Shown here one piece after another: positions 21,721 through 34,675 of a stretch of DNA of 64,000 nucleotides. The notes below the pieces were generated by a model. The model worked only from the letters and a program-made list of their open reading frames with translations. It was not told the DNA's origin and did no database searches. Numbering within the stretch: position 1 is the stretch's first letter; every line of letters begins with the position of its first letter. The DNA comes from Hordeum vulgare subsp. vulgare (Eukaryota; Streptophyta; Magnoliopsida; Poales; Poaceae). The stretch lies in NCBI RefSeq assembly GCF_904849725.1, contig NC_058518.1, positions 511,549,225-511,613,224 on the forward strand, read 5' to 3'. A program made the translations under genes and the position numbers.

Positions 21721-23901
21721 ACCAAGCTAGGCCAAAAGGCTAAGCTTGGGGGGTACGTGTTCTCACCGACTTTACATTCATGCTTATGCTTTCACTCTGT
21801 TAGCCAGTGTTTACACTTTGCCACTGTATTATCCTTGCTAGTTTCTTTTCGTTTTCTTGTTTTCTTGTTTTGTGTCCTTTTGAGAAAACCCAAAAATATT
21901 TTTCTTTCTTCTTTTGCTTGTTGGGAGCTTTCCCGTGTAAATAGCTTTCTTTTTCTTTGTGTCAAGGTAGAAGATATTGGTTTCAATGTTTAGTGGTTCT
22001 TACATGCTTACCTGTTTAGCTTTCAAAGAGCCATATTATTTTGTCTTCTCCTTTGTGTTTGCCTGCAGATTCAGCTTAGTCCAATGCGCTTATTATTGTT
22101 CACATCGTTCGATCGTGCAAATGAAAGGCAACAATGATGGTATATGATGAAGTGACTGAGACTGAAAAGCTGGTATGAACTCTATCTATTTTGTTTTTGT
22201 AAATATGACTAGCTTGTCGACCCAGATTTAGCTTTGTTGTGAGAGAACCATGTTTGCAATGACAACTTAGAGATCATAGTTTCTGATGCCATGCTTATTT
22301 AGCTGAGAGCTTATAATGGTTTGTCTTGATTGCCAACATAGATTTTGAGATGACTATGATGTAGTATGATAGGATGGTATTCTCCTTTGAATGTTTCAAG
22401 TGGCTTGACTTGGCGCATGTTCATGCATGTAGTTGAAACAAAATCAACATAGCTTCTATGATGTTCATGTTCATGGTGATTTATATCATGTTCATGCTTG
22501 CATTCAATGTTAGTCAAACTCATTGCATCTTGATGACTGTTGTCGCTCTCTAGTTGGTCGCTTCCCAGTCTTTTGCTAGCCTTCACTTGTACTAAGCGGG
22601 AATACTGCTTGTACATCCACTTCCATGAACCCAAAAGTTTTTCCATGAGAGTCCACCATACCTACCTATTTGCGGTATCTACCTGCCGTTCCAAGTAAAT
22701 TTGCATGTGCCGTTCTCTAAACCTTCAAGAAATAATCTGTTTTGCATGCCCGAACCGCTCATGTGGTGACAGAGGGCTATTGGTGTCTTCCGTGCTAGGA
22801 GTATTATCCTCGACATGTGTTTATTCACAGTCATTCACGAGAAAGGGGACGTTATTTGGGATGCCCAATTCCACGCTTAAATCGAAAACATAACTGTAAA
22901 ACAAGACTCCCCCCGGATTGATGTTAGTATGGACGGTACCCGAGGATTCGGCTAGCCGTGGAGTGTGATTGATTGGTGGTGGGGGAGTTAAAACTTTACT
23001 TTTCTGTTTGGGTACCGCCTATAGCATGAGTAGCATGGAAGATATTGAGAACTCTTGGTCATTGCGTTGACAATGAAAGCATGCCACCCAAAATTATTAT
23101 CTCTGTTTTCAAAGCTTGAGCTCTGGCACCTCTGTAAATCAATGCTTCCCTCTGCGAAGGACATGTCTATTTATTTTCCTGTCGAGTCATCCTCCTCTTT
23201 TATAAGCACCAATTAGAGAGCACCTCTGTCATTTTTATGCTTTGCTCTTGATAGATATTGAGTATGACTATGACTGTATCTTCGTTGCTATGAATTACAA
23301 TGTTTAGTCAGCCCTTGATCTTCGAAAGTGCTCTGCATTTATGTTTTACGGTCTCAGAAAGAGCTAGCGAGACACCACCTATTCATATTGCTTCATGCTT
23401 GTTTTGATTGAAGTGTTGGTACTCCCTCCGGTCCTTTTTACTCCGCGTATTAGATTTCGGTCAAGTTAAACTTTGCAAAGTTTGACCAAATTTATATTAA
23501 AAAATATCAATATCTACAATACCAAATATACACATTGTGAAACTACATTTCGTAGAGAATCTAACAATGTTGATTTGACATTGTGAATGTTCATAATTTT
23601 TTCTATAAGTTTGGTCAAAGTAGAGATACTTTGACTTCGGACAAAACTTATATGCAGACTAAAAAGGACCGGAGGGAGTGTTTGAAACTCATTATTATTT
23701 GCTCATTAGCTGATTATGCCATTGATATTAGTTTACCATGAGACCTTTGTGTCATTTGCTTATGTGGTTAACTTGTGATCTTGCTGAAATTCTTGTTATG
23801 AGTTAGACATAGTTGCAACAACAAGATCAAACAGAGTTTGTCAAAGTTTTTCTTTCTCTCTCAGTTTGTCAACTGAGTTGCTTGAGGACAAGCAAGGTTT
23901 T
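21721..23901 (+). other. Long 3' non-coding region of the Athila-like element
   Basis: About 2.2 kb between ORF-1 and the polypurine tract without a coding frame; it begins with AAGGCTAAGCTTGGGGGG (21737-21754), itself polypurine-like and so similar to the real tract at 23902. It contains a Stowaway MITE at 23422-23678. Confidence 0.6.
23422..23678. mobile_element. Stowaway MITE, 257 bp
   Basis: Terminal inverted repeats CTCCCTCCGGTCCTTTTTA and its complement TAAAAAGGACCGGAGGGAG (about 20 bp, nearly perfect). Preceded by TA (23420-23421); the right flank is TG, probably a mutated TA. Same subfamily as 54694-54921. Confidence 0.9.
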
Positions 23902-23914
23902 AAGCTTGGGGGAG
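23902..23914 (+). promoter_or_regulatory. Polypurine tract
   Basis: AAGCTTGGGGGAG ends one base before the TG of the 3' LTR, the usual place for second-strand priming. Confidence 0.85.
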
Positions 23915-23915
23915 T

Positions 23916-25625
23916 TGATACGTCTCCAACGTATCTACTTTTGCAAACTCTATTACCCTTGTTTTGGACCATAATTTGCATGATTTGAATGGAACTAACC
24001 TCGACTCACGTTGTTTTCAGCAGAATTGCCTTGGTGTTATTTTTGTGCAGAAATCAAAGTTCTCCAAACGACCTGGAAATTTACGGGGAGCGGTTTTGGA
24101 AAATATCAAAAATAGCTGCACCAAGTTCCACCTCAGGGGGTGGGCCAGTGGGCCACAAGCCCCTGCTCCGCCACCACCCCCTGGTGGCGGTGGGCAGGCT
24201 TGTGGGGCCCACAGGCACCTGCCGCCCCCAACTCCAGCTCTATAAGTTGTCTTTCGTCCCAGAAAAAATAAAAAGAGAAGTTTTCGTCGCGTTTTCGATA
24301 CGGAGGCGCCGCCACCACCTGTTCTTCATCTGGAGGGTGGATCTGGAGTCCGTCTTGGGCTTCGGAGAAGGAAAATCGTCGCCATCGTCATCATCAACCT
24401 TCGTCTCTCTCCAATTCCATGAAGCTCTTCGTCGTTCGTGAGTAATCTATTCATAGGCTCGCTGGGCGGTGATGAGTAGGATGAGATCTATCATGTAATC
24501 GAGTTAGTTTTGATGGGGATTGATCCCTAGTATCCACTATGTTCTGAGATTTGATGTTGCTACTACTTTGCCATGCTTAATGCTTGTCACTAGGGCCCGA
24601 GTGCCATGATTTCACATCTGAAATTATTATGTTGTCACCAATATATGTGTGTTTTAGATCCGAGCTTGCAAGTTGTAGTTACCTACTATGTGTTATGATC
24701 CGGCAACCCCGGAGTGACAATAACCGGAACCACTCCCGGTGATGACCATAGTTTGAAGAGTTCATGTGTTCACCTTTTATCCCGGTGATGACCGGTGTTT
24801 ATTAAAAGGAGAACCTTAATATCCCGTAGTTTCCTTTTGGACCCCGCTGCCACGGGAGGGATGGACAATAGATGTCATGCAAGTTCTTTTCCCTAAGCAC
24901 GTATGACGACACATGGAATGCATGCCTACATCACATTGACGAACGGGAGCTAGCCACTTATCTCTACGTGTTATAGTTGTTGCATGATGAATATCATCCA
25001 AACAAATCACCGACCCATTGCCTACGAGTTTGTCCTACTGTTGCTACTGTTGTTACTTGTCTTGCTCTGTTGCTGCTACTACTGTTGCTACTGCTGTTAC
25101 TTGTCTTGCTCTGCTGCTACTACTTTTGCTACTGCTGTTACTTGTCTTGCTCTGCTGCTGCTACTGTTGCTACTACTGTTCCTTGCCACTGCTATTGCTC
25201 GTTACACTGCTACTACCTGCTACACTGTTGATTCGTCAGACCGTTGACGGGAATTGACAACTTCCGTCAACGCGGCAACGGAAGCGCCATTGATACAATC
25301 GTTAGGAATAGTCTGATGTCAACAGATCGTTTCTGACACCGTTGTTATCATACTACTTTGCTGTTACTACTGTGCTTGCAGATACTAATCTTTCAGGTGC
25401 TAATACTCGAGAGTATTCTCTCACCTCCTTTAGGCGATCTACAAATTTGGGTCGAATACTCTACCCTCGAAAACTGCTGCGAACCCACGCGATGGTGGGC
25501 CGTCAACAAACATTCTTCTAGTTTCATTACCGGGGAGTGCTATCAGCATTCTTCTGGTGCCGTTGCAGGAGAAGGTTTGTTGTTATAAGCATTCGTCTAG
25601 TTAACACCAGAGATTGCACGGATCA
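23916..25625 (+). mobile_element. 3' LTR of the Athila-like element (1710 bp)
   Basis: Starts TGATACGTCTCCAACGTATC and ends TTGCACGGATCA, followed by the target duplication GTGGT. It matches the 5' LTR but carries three instead of five minisatellite units at 25035-25190, an extra block near 24430-24465 and a rearranged stretch near 24775-24800. Confidence 0.92.
25035..25190 (+). repeat. LTR minisatellite, 3 units
   Basis: Three units of the same 39-42 bp repeat as at 14552-14790. The difference of two units accounts for most of the 80-bp length difference between the two LTRs. Confidence 0.85.
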
Positions 25626-26990
25626 GTGGTGCGCTAGTAACATGCTGTAAGCAATACTATCGCTGCACAAAGCGGTACTAGCACACATAAGAGGTAGTAT
25701 CGCTTCCTTGTGCGATACTACCTCTTGGTTCCTTCCGGACCAGAACAAAAGCAATAGATGAATGCAGAAACACGAGAACTCGCATAACTTCTACAAATGA
25801 GCTCCGAATTGAGCAAACTCAAGCTTGTTAGATTCGGGACAACAAGAGCTATCCAAAAGAAGCAGTATAAAAATGCCATAATACAAAGGGTCACTATAAA
25901 AATGCCAATGATATAGATATGTGAAACCTTTATGAATGAAGAACCGGCAAAAAATCCAACATCAAAAACATCATAGAAGATGATGTGGATTTTGTTTTCG
26001 ATGAACTCGAGCTTGTCCTAAAGATGACCATAAGCTCTAAAACCCACAAAGAGAAACACCAAACAAGAACCAATAAATATGATGCAAGGATGCAAATGGT
26101 TTGAGATCTCAACTAACGATACGATCAAGCTAATCACTTCAGAGTCCCCCCTTCATAGTACGACTATAGATCCAATAACCCTTCTCCCAACTACCACTAT
26201 GAGACCGGTAAAAAATAAAACCTATCAAAGGCAAACCTATATATTGCAGATAGTCCACTTGAGCTAGATGATGATGATCTTGACTTCCTCAAGATGGACC
26301 ACCTTTCCTGATTGCCTTGGCTCGATGAAGACTAGTTGATTGCTCCCTCATACTCCATTATGGATGAGCCACTCATCAGCACATCTTCACAAGTTCATTG
26401 TTAAACAATGGACAACAAGCTTCAAGCATGATCTCTCTGTGATGCTCCACTTGAACTTGCACACCGCAATCTTGATGACGATCACCACTTGATGTCATCC
26501 TCCATGAGTTTTATGAGATCTTCTTCTTTATGCAAGCCCATGGAAACATACCTAACCCCACATAGAACTCTCACGTAGACCATGGGTTATTACACAAAGC
26601 ATAATGAACAATGTTTACCATACCATATGATCACTTTATCCCTCTCGGTACATTTTACGCTTTGTGTGTTGATCAACTTTATTCACTCTTTGACTTAGTC
26701 TTGATAAACCTTGTATCTTATCTTCTCTCTTCAAAAAGATGATGTATTGAAGGTAAACATGAATGCTCACACAATCTTCTTCTTCAAGACATGCTTGCAA
26801 TAAGCTCAACTCTCACATGACTAATCGTTGAATGAAACCTTGAATACCACCTTGGTCACCATATAAACTCCTTGAAACCAACAGATGGACTTCAATAACT
26901 GTGTATGGACAAATCCTTCGAATATAACTCAAGGCAAATATTAGTCCATAGGGATTGTCATCCATTACTAGAACCACACATGGAGAAATA

Positions 26991-28988
26991 TGCTCTTACA
27001 TTTGGTAAGTAAACTAAAATGGAATTGGTTTAGAAGGTAAGTAGTTAAGGCAATTTATTATCATATGGGGAAGATTGGAAGGTAAGAATTGGTGGGAATA
27101 AAAGTGAAACATGGAATCCTACATTAATTTTAAGTAATACTATATAGAGATATATAGATTTCCGATGAATTTGATTGTGTGTTTCTTATCGGATCAAAAG
27201 TCCTTATGCGCATGAAAATGTTAGGACGAGGATTTCAATCCATGGACAGAATCGCACTGATGCCAATCCAATTTGACATTCTAGATTTCCTGGTATATCA
27301 TGCGCAAAATCTTAGTGTGTCTATAAACATTTGCTTCATTTATTTTCTCAGTAAGACTGTTGAGTGGGTACCCTTCATCTCTCTAATAACTGCCCATACT
27401 ACTAGGTTTTCTCGGCCTCCTATTGGCACTAGCACCTATCTGCCTCATTTCTGGTTGCTTTAGGCCCATGGAGGCATATGGTGGACCTCGTACCTCACCC
27501 ACGGAGGGTTCCTGCTTCGTTTTAGCTGTTATTTTGAGCCTGATTGGGGTTCGTGTCTTACTCGAAAATGCAAGGCACTGAAGGCTCCATGGAGATGGAA
27601 TAAGATCCTTCCCGCTTATCCCGTGTCCCGACGGTGCGTCTAGCGCCATCGGAGGGCATGTGGAGTTCTGTCTACGACATTGGTCTTCAATGGATCTTCG
27701 TGAATACAATCTTTTTTCATGTGCCTTCAGGGTGGATCCTTTCGATCTACACATCTCTTTATTGGAGATGATTTTTGTACTGGTCCTATAAGACCTTAGC
27801 ATGAAGACTTGTCGACCGTCTACTACAGCAAGTTTTAACCGGATTCGGTGAGGGAGGGATGATGACGCCGGTTTCACCATCGAATAACTCTAATACTTAT
27901 AGTCGTTGCTAGGTCCTCAATGGTTATGAATGTAATGTTTCATTATTTTTATGTTTTTTACCTCCATGATAAATAGATCTGATGTTTTTCCTGAAATAAA
28001 GCTTGTTGAGTGTGATATGTCGAGTATCATTTCTCGCCTCACACCTAAGCTATCTCGATGGTGTTTTGCAAAGGGAAACAATCCAATACAGTCGACAACT
28101 TTTTGTGCTACCGGTTTCATCAAATGGGCGTCAACAACGCAACCACTCTCTCACCGTCATGACAATTTTTGTCGCTGGTTCCAGCTCTTTGTGCCTATGG
28201 TTCCAACATTGATGGCGATGTGGTCGCGGCTTCCAGCATTTTCTCTCTTCGGTTCCAACTCCCCGCTCCGTTAGTTCCAGCAGATGCCCTCGAGGTTCCA
28301 ACATCGATCGGTGTGGTCCCACATTGCCAAATTGCGCCCCCGGCCTTGTTGAACATGGTTCCAACTCATGGACGCCATGGTTGCGCCAACCCTAGTGGCC
28401 GGTTCCAGTATGCCTTGCCGCAGTCACAGAGTTGCATGGCCACCTTCTCCAGCATTTGTGACGGCCCGTTGGAGGAAGCTGCACTCGCGTACAACAAAGC
28501 TTCAAGGGTATACGACGACTGCGGGCGCGAGTGGTGACTCGTTCTGAAGGCATTTTTTGTTATGACTAGCGATGAAATTTTCTACCACTAATGGCGATGG
28601 GTGCTACGGGCAATGCATATGTCGCCGACGAGGCTGTGAACGAGGCACACCCTGCTACAAGCAGGGGCTCGAGAGAATGGGCGACAACGCCATACCCTCG
28701 CATAACAAGGGGTATGAGCGAACAATGAGACGAGAGCGACCGTTTTGTGTGGATCTGATGGTTGGTGAAGAGCGCATCTAACAAACGCACGACATCCGGC
28801 CCAAATTTTGACTGGCCAACCGAAGCATATTACTGCCCTTTTGAGCACGTACACACACGCGCGCGCATGGAGAACGCGCATGAAGAGAGACAGCAGGACG
28901 GCGCCACGCGGGCATGTGGGCCGCACCAAAGCGATTTGAAGGAGATGTACGGGGATACGGTGATCGAGCAGATATGCCTACATACCTA
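26991..28988. other. Gene-free region with degenerate repeats
   Basis: No coding frame is convincing. At 28170-28420 the phrase GGTTCCAAC or GGTTCCAGC returns at least six times at uneven spacing, a pattern seen in decayed DNA transposons of cereals. AT-rich sequence at 27000-27180 shows nothing specific. Confidence 0.4.
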
Positions 28989-29263
28989 GGGCCTCTTTGA
29001 TTTGAAAGCGTAGAAATAGGAAAAGTATAGGGTTTGAAGCATGCCCACTTAAATCTTATAAGATTAGTAATGAGTGTTTGATGCGAGAGGAAAAACAAAG
29101 AAATTATAAAAGAACGGTTGAAGTGGATGTTAGATTTCTTATGAAATGTAGTATAAAATATTCCATAGGAAAAGTTGCTATGAAATCCAATACAATTTTT
29201 TTCTTCTAAAAATCTTAATTCTTCAAAAATATACTATAGAATTCCTTTGAATCAAAGAGACCC
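28989..29263. mobile_element. MITE with GGGCCTCTTTGAT ends, about 275 bp
   Basis: Left end GGGCCTCTTTGATTTGAAAG and right end CTTTGAATCAAAGAGACCC form an inverted repeat of about 19 bp with few mismatches. CTA flanks both sides (28986-28988 and 29264-29266), so a three-base duplication and a Tourist/Harbinger origin are likely, although a hAT origin cannot be excluded. Confidence 0.7.
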
Positions 29264-29439
29264 CTAGGAGGAAACTATAATCACCATTGGAATTCTCCTG
29301 TCACGAAGCATGCATGCATAGTATTAGCCCCGTTGCCTGCACTGTTGTGTATCCTGTAATAGTAGCACAGTTGGAAATTAGTTATCGTTTAAATGTATGC
29401 ATTTTTAACATTAAAATGCGTTTAAATACATCCGTTGGA

Positions 29440-29465
29440 ACGGGCATTATCCAAAACGGAGGGAG
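29440..29465. mobile_element. Stowaway end fragment
   Basis: Only a right-end-like AAAACGGAGGGAG followed by TA is seen (29453-29467); no matching left end with the usual spacing. Probably a truncated MITE. Confidence 0.35.
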
Positions 29466-29559
29466 TATATATATTTGAACTATCATTTCTGTAGTACCAT
29501 ATGGGTAATTAGGTTTAACCCTCGTCCGTACACGTGTCGGTGATGGATCGACGAGCACC

Positions 29560-29654
29560 CACCCACCCACCCACCATTTATGTATGGATCTATCTACGCG
29601 TACAGCTATAGACTGCGTGTGTCCTAGCTGGCTTCCATATTCAGGTCCTTCTGG

Positions 29655-29688
<34 letters not shown>

Positions 29689-29910
29689 ACGAGGACGAGC
29701 CGGCGTATATATGTGCACACGCCGGTAGCCGGACCACACCAGGTCCACGTCCAGGTGAGGTGAGGTAGGTATATGCATCTACGTGGCAGCCTAGTGTCCA
29801 CGTCACGTGCACGTACGCGTCCGTCCATCCATCCATCCATCCATCCATGGACGGATAGATACAAGTATCGTCGGCTCCGATCGATCTTCTTCTTCTTCTT
29901 CTTCTTTGGA
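29560..29910. repeat. Simple-sequence cluster: CCCA, AT, CATC and CTT repeats
   Basis: CCCA repeats at about 29559-29574, an AT run at 29658-29685, CATC repeats at 29821-29848 and CTT repeats at 29885-29907. Long frames here on both strands come from the repeats. Confidence 0.85.
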
Positions 29911-30514
29911 TGTGGATGTGGATGTATGTGTATTGGTTGTTGTTGTAGCTGGCGAGACTACCGATCCAGCTGGGTACGTACGTGTGACGCACCATACCAG
30001 CTGGCGTGGCGCGCGCGTACGCGTAGGCGCAGTCCGTGCGACACCGTCATATGTACGAGCGCTTTTCTTTCTGATGGTATATATATATATGTACGAGGGC
30101 TTCGGTATTGTCGACTTTTACAACTAAAATTGTCATTCAGAAATAATAAAACAAAGCTGAAACTTGCCATTCAAAAAATGAAAAATAAGGGCCCCGACTT
30201 GTATTAGCAGAAACCAAGTTCGAACTACATCCATGATCAACTACTACCAAAAGCTATTGATAATTAAAGCCACTAAACTTGTTATAAAAAAAACCTTCGG
30301 AATTGTCATGTATACGTGTCACGTGCGCCATGTGTTCGCCTCGCTCGCAAGCTTCTTGTATATTATGTTCTTTTTTTTAATAAAAATATGATACTCTCGA
30401 AGAAAATAAATCGCAGTTCCATTTCATAAAAAAAATGTAAAAATGCAGCAGTTGCCTATTTTAATAGGAAATTTCACATGTATCAATTTCTCTTGGCCAC
30501 AGTAACATATGCAT

Positions 30515-31125
30515 ATGTATTATTTTGGTTTGCCGACATATGGTAAAATATACTAGTAACTTGTTTGTACGTACGGCGGCAATTGCTGTATATTTGTCCC
30601 TCCCAACCCATTCCCGGGCATGTGCGCGTACATGTTTTTCCTCTTGTGGTTTTGTCGTCAGCCCAAGTCCAAGAGTCCCCTCCATCGGTTAATCTGGTCG
30701 GTCGATTCCTACAGTAGCGGAGACCAGTCGTATGTACTGATCTCTTTCTCTTCCTGCCTAATTGGACCGGTCGTATATACTCTCTTCTTCCTGCAGCTGC
30801 AGTGAGCATAAATACTGTTTTCAGATTTGGGAATCACGGACGGATGCCATGATTGATTGATTATATTAATTATATTAATCAACAGGGAAACAACACTGTT
30901 TTCAGATTTGGGAATCTAGCTAGAGGATTAATATTGTAGCATCACACATATATAATGCATTTGCTGATGCAGATGCATGTTACTTGGTACAGTACCTTTT
31001 TCTTCTTCTTCTTCTTCTTTAACTCATTGGGTCACCAGACAATAACCATCTGTAGAAATGGTGGATGAGATGGTTGATTGCTAAATAACATTATCCCTTT
31101 CCAAACTAAAGTAACTATGTGTATA
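30515..31125. repeat. Non-coding duplicated block A1
   Basis: Shares an ordered set of phrases with 54965-55540 and 33890-34390: TTTGTACGTACGGCGGCA, TATTTGTCCCTCCC, GGTCGGTCGATTC, TTCCTGCAGCTGC, ATTAATCAACAG with AACAACACTGTTT, and GATTTGGGAATCTAG. Sequence identity is clearly above chance but interrupted by indels. No coding capacity. Confidence 0.75.
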
Positions 31126-32549
31126 CCGTCTACGTATGATGTTCATCAAGTAATAGCATAAAACTACCACACTATAGCTTAGAGTTTCAAAGATAAAATA
31201 AACTAACACTTTTAGAAACGTGACTAATAATTAATATCTACCACTCCAGTGGCTTTTCGGTTAAAAAAGAAGTCAAACAACTATCTGATTAAGATTTGAT
31301 CAGGTTTACGACAGACCTGGCCCACTACTAAGCATTGAGTGTTAACACCATGGGCGTTGACAGATAAGTTGGATCGGAGACCCACATGTCATCCAATGAA
31401 ACCCATCCAATCCTTTGATGATGATGATAATAATAATAATAATAAGTGAAAAATGACCCTTCCTCGATCGACAACCTCTCCCACCGCTGCCCTCTTCCCT
31501 CCCCGATTATTCGCTTCCTCTATCATCGGCCTCTCCGACCACAACCCCCTCCCCTATGCTGGTTGCCAGCCTCTTCATCATGGCCCCTTCCCTCCCCGGT
31601 CGTCGCTCCCTCCGTAGCACGCCCCCTCCTCCTTAGTTGTCGAGCGGGGGCAAGGTGCGGACAAGGTCGACACCTTGCCCCTAGCTGGGCAGGTGAGACG
31701 ACCTCGGTCCTCCATCAGCTGACATGGAGCACCACCACCACAGGGCTATCCGACGGTGGAGATGAACAGATCCAACCCTCCTACCCGAGGGCTAGCCGAT
31801 GGTGGAGGTGAATGGATCCAACGCTCCATCCTCAAGGGTCCGCCTTCACCTTGTCCACCGGGCATGGCGACGTTCAGGGTGGGATCTAGCCGCCTTGACC
31901 TCATCGTCGACCTTGCACAGGAGAGGAACCCCATCACTGGGAAGGCGACCCCGGGACTCTTTGTCGTATCTATGAGGAGAGGAGCTCGCCCACCATGGTG
32001 CTTGCTGACGGCGTATGTCCAAGGGGAATCCATATCCATAGCTAGGGAGGTCGGATCCACGACGGATGCGTTCACCCAAGATGAGGTGCTCACGTCGAGT
32101 GCCATCGATGGACATCGATGATGGTGAAGGTGTCACCGATGCTGGGGAAGGAAGGATAAAGAAGAAGGTGACATGTGGGCCCACGTCCAACCTATGGTCA
32201 CCCAAATGCAGTTGACATTTGATGACACATGGCCCTCACGAGCAGGCTCAGTGTGTCATAATGGAATTTAAATTTAGTCAAGTGAGCAATGAGGGTAATC
32301 TGAAACGAAAAGCCACTAAAGTGGTAGGTACCAATCATGTTTTAAAAAGCTTTAGAACCCTATCCTATAATATATGGTATTTTGATGTTATTTACTCGAT
32401 CTTTGTGACATGTATACACGCAGTGCATGCCTACAGCCAGTAGCAGCCTTGCAGGCTGTCAATTGGAAAACGATCGATGGGTGTGGTCTAGTTGATTTGG
32501 AATTCTTAGTGCACTGTCCATGCATGACACTATTTCCTAGCGATTTGAT
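31126..32549. other. Gene-free; GC-rich degenerate transposon-like stretch
   Basis: An ATA/ATG-rich end at 31420-31445 precedes GC-rich sequence (31450-32110) with overlapping frames on both strands but no recognisable protein. Two partial repeats, CTATCCGACGGTGGAGATGA and CTAGCCGATGGTGGAGGTGA, are 48 bp apart near 31745 and 31793. The block interrupts the duplicated non-coding sequence and may be a decayed Mutator-like element. Confidence 0.35.
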
Positions 32550-32984
32550 GAGCATCTATAGCCCGATCACTTAAATCCATCTTAAACGTCCGGTCAATTC
32601 ATCCAGTCGGTGATCGGTTACAAAAAATCAACCCATCTAGATTTCTTATATGTATCTCAAATGCCTAGATGGACCGACATTCCTCATATCCATCTTAAAT
32701 ATGAGGACGATATGAGGACACAGATGTGTGCGGCCACGCCCGGTCAGTCTGTCACATAAGACGCGACCCCATCCTGAACCATGTGTTCTCTTTTTATTCA
32801 TTTTTTCTTCCACTTTTCTTCTTCACCAATCACGTATAAGTAATCGGACATATGAGAAAAAATATGAAAGATATGGCTGCACGAATTAAAAAGTAGGGAT
32901 TTAAAACGAATATGCCCGATCACTCATCGATCGTATCCGCGGACGTTTAAGAAACAAATTTACAAGTTTTGGATGTAGATGCTC
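32550..32984. mobile_element. Harbinger-type MITE, 435 bp
   Basis: Ends GAGCATCTATAGCC and GGATGTAGATGCTC form the inverted repeat typical of the GAGCATCT family seen also at 55938 and 62894. TTA follows the right end; the left flank reads TGA, a one-base change from TTA. Confidence 0.7.
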
Positions 32985-33004
32985 TTAAGTATCTCGAAAT
33001 ATCC

Positions 33005-34394
33005 GGCTGGTCTTTAGACAACAACAAAAGAGCGTGTACTTTCTGGTAGCATCCATGCACGCTCATGCTATTATTGTTAGTAGCAAATTAATATTCCAAG
33101 CCTTCTACGACAAAAACAATGTGTATTATCTGTCATGCTTGGACCGTAAATTAATATTATTCTCAGTTTTTTTATGACAAAAAATCCATGCATATTCTTA
33201 GACAGTTAGCTAACTACAAACTCACCAAGGTTCAAGTTACATACGTTGCATTGATGTTCGAATTTTCTACTTTTTTTTCAGTCTTTACAGCAATATTCGT
33301 TCAGTGATGAAGACGTTTCCGTCCACTATAAAGATGTGTATGATAATTTTTTCAATTTCAAGACATTGTACCGATTTGACATCTTAGAGATACTTGTAAG
33401 GATAGGGTGTGCATATATATGTTTATAGGGGTAAGTGTATGTGTATATATATGAGCATTTACATTTACACTATGTTAAAAAAAGTGTATGTGTATATATG
33501 TGAGCATTTATGTTTGTATTATATTATAAAAACTACAACTCATGTATAACTTGTTTGTACGTACTGCCGGGTGGCGGGATTACATACGTTAAATTTTACA
33601 AATATGCTACAGTTTATATAGTACAAAAATATATATTATTAGAAACTTTAAATGGTACATTTTCTAATAATATTTCTTATATAGTATTACTTTATACTTT
33701 CTCCGTTCCAAAATAAATATTTAATTATAGTACAACTTATAGTAGAGCTATTACAAAATTGAGATAATTATTTTAAGATGGAGGGAGTATTAATTAAATT
33801 GTTGTGTTAAGAACACGCTCGGACCTAACAAAGCCGAAAGGTTGTAGTATATATTTTTGGTTGGCCAACTTACTCAATCATGTAGTAATAGAAATTGTTG
33901 GTACGTACGGCGGCATTGCAGTAGCGCATGTTGTTCTCCCATCGTAGGCATGTGAAGCTTTTTCTTTTGTCCATTTGTACATGTGACCGGTTGATCTGAT
34001 CGGTCGGTTCTTAATTCTAATAGCACATTTAGGTCATTTGAGGATAATGATAGTGCATGGCGTCTCCTGTTCTAATCCGAAATAACAGCGTAGCTTGGAC
34101 CGGTCGTATATACCCTGTCTTCCTGCAGCTGGCAGAGCAGATTTCAGATTTGATTAATCAACAGGAAAACAACACTGTTTTAAGATTTGGGGATCTAGAG
34201 GAATAGTGTAACGTTACACATAATGCATATGCAGATGCAGATGCAGATGCATAAGCATATTGCTACCTTTTTTCTTCTTATTAATTTTTGTTCAATGGGT
34301 CAGCCACACAATAACTATCTGTATGCATGAATAAGATGAGGTGGTTGGTTGTTAAACAAGACTATTCTGTTAAATTAAAGTAAGTAAGTAAGTA
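33005..34394. repeat. Non-coding duplicated block A2
   Basis: The first part (33005-33230) matches 58830-59000 (TAGACAACAACAAAAGAG, CCGTAAATTAATATTATTCT and TTAGCTAACTA). The second part (33890-34390) repeats the A1 phrases and ends with TTGTTAAACAAGACTATTC and TTAAATTAAAGTAAG, matching 58420-58455. Non-coding. Confidence 0.7.
33697..33787. mobile_element. Short Stowaway MITE, 91 bp
   Basis: CTTTCTCCGTTCCAAAATAA at the left and TTATTTTAAGATGGAGGGAG at the right, flanked by TA on both sides. Confidence 0.8.
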
Positions 34395-34673
34395 CTTCCT
34401 CCGTCCTAAAATTCTTGTCTAAAGGTTTGTTTAGAAATGAATATATCAAAATACTAAAACGTGACTAGATACATCTATATCTAGACAAATACTCCTTCCG
34501 TTCGTAAATATAAGTCTTTTTAGATATTTCATTAGATGACTACATATGGAGCAAAATGAGTGAATCTACATTTTAAAGTATGTCTATATACATCTGTATG
34601 TAGTTTTCTAGTTAAAACTCTAAAAAAACTTTTATTTAGGAATGGAGGGAGTAGAATTTTGGGACGGAGGGAG
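34395..34673. mobile_element. Stowaway MITE carrying a second MITE inside
   Basis: Outer element: left end CTTCCTCCGTCCTAAAATTC and right end GAATTTTGGGACGGAGGGAG, TA at 34393-34394 and 34674-34675. Its interior includes ACGTGACTAGATACATC. Without the inner insert it is about 118 bp, matching the intact relatives at 42242-42365 and 55543-55667. Confidence 0.9.
34492..34651. mobile_element. Nested Thalos-like Stowaway MITE, 160 bp
   Basis: CTCCTTCCGTTCGTAAATAT at the left and TTATTTAGGAATGGAGGGAG at the right, TA at 34490-34491 and 34652-34653. Length and the AAGTCTTTTTAGATATTTCA block fit the Thalos type. Confidence 0.9.
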
Positions 34674-34675
34674 TA

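Larger units (their letters stand above)
13463..25625 (+). mobile_element. Athila-like Gypsy LTR retrotransposon, non-autonomous, 12.2 kb
   Basis: Two long LTRs (13463-15252 and 23916-25625) flank an internal region with a primer-binding site, gag, protease, an ATHILA ORF-1-type frame and a polypurine tract. The 5-bp target duplication GTGGT is exact at 13458-13462 and 25626-25630. Reverse transcriptase, RNase H and integrase are absent: between the protease (to 19862) and ORF-1 (from 20698) only non-coding sequence is found. All reading frames carry lesions. It must have been mobilised by another element. A second LTR is embedded at 15750. Confidence 0.9.
10516..26990. mobile_element. Large unclassified Triticeae repeat, interrupted by two LTR-element insertions
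   Basis: Sequence at 10516-10997, 12573-13462 and 25631-26990 reads as one repeat when the inserts at 10998-12567 and 13463-25625 are removed: the target duplications rejoin smoothly at both sites. It opens with TGTGGATGTCGTCTAGAGGG and closes near a stretch describing TGTCATCCATTACTAG. No coding frame is evident. It carries near-palindromes of AGCGGTACTACCGCT type. This repeat is common in Triticeae genomic sequence in my recollection, but I cannot assign it to a superfamily; a long LTR or a large non-autonomous element are both possible. Outer borders are approximate. Confidence 0.5.

Noticed and set aside
29624..30207. Frames of 100-160 codons on both strands
   Set aside because: They run through simple repeats (AT, CATC, CTT) and have no domain or splice support.
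31446..32205. Overlapping 120-codon frames on both strands
   Set aside because: Compositional frames in a GC-rich, probably transposon-derived stretch; no consistent codon use or motif.
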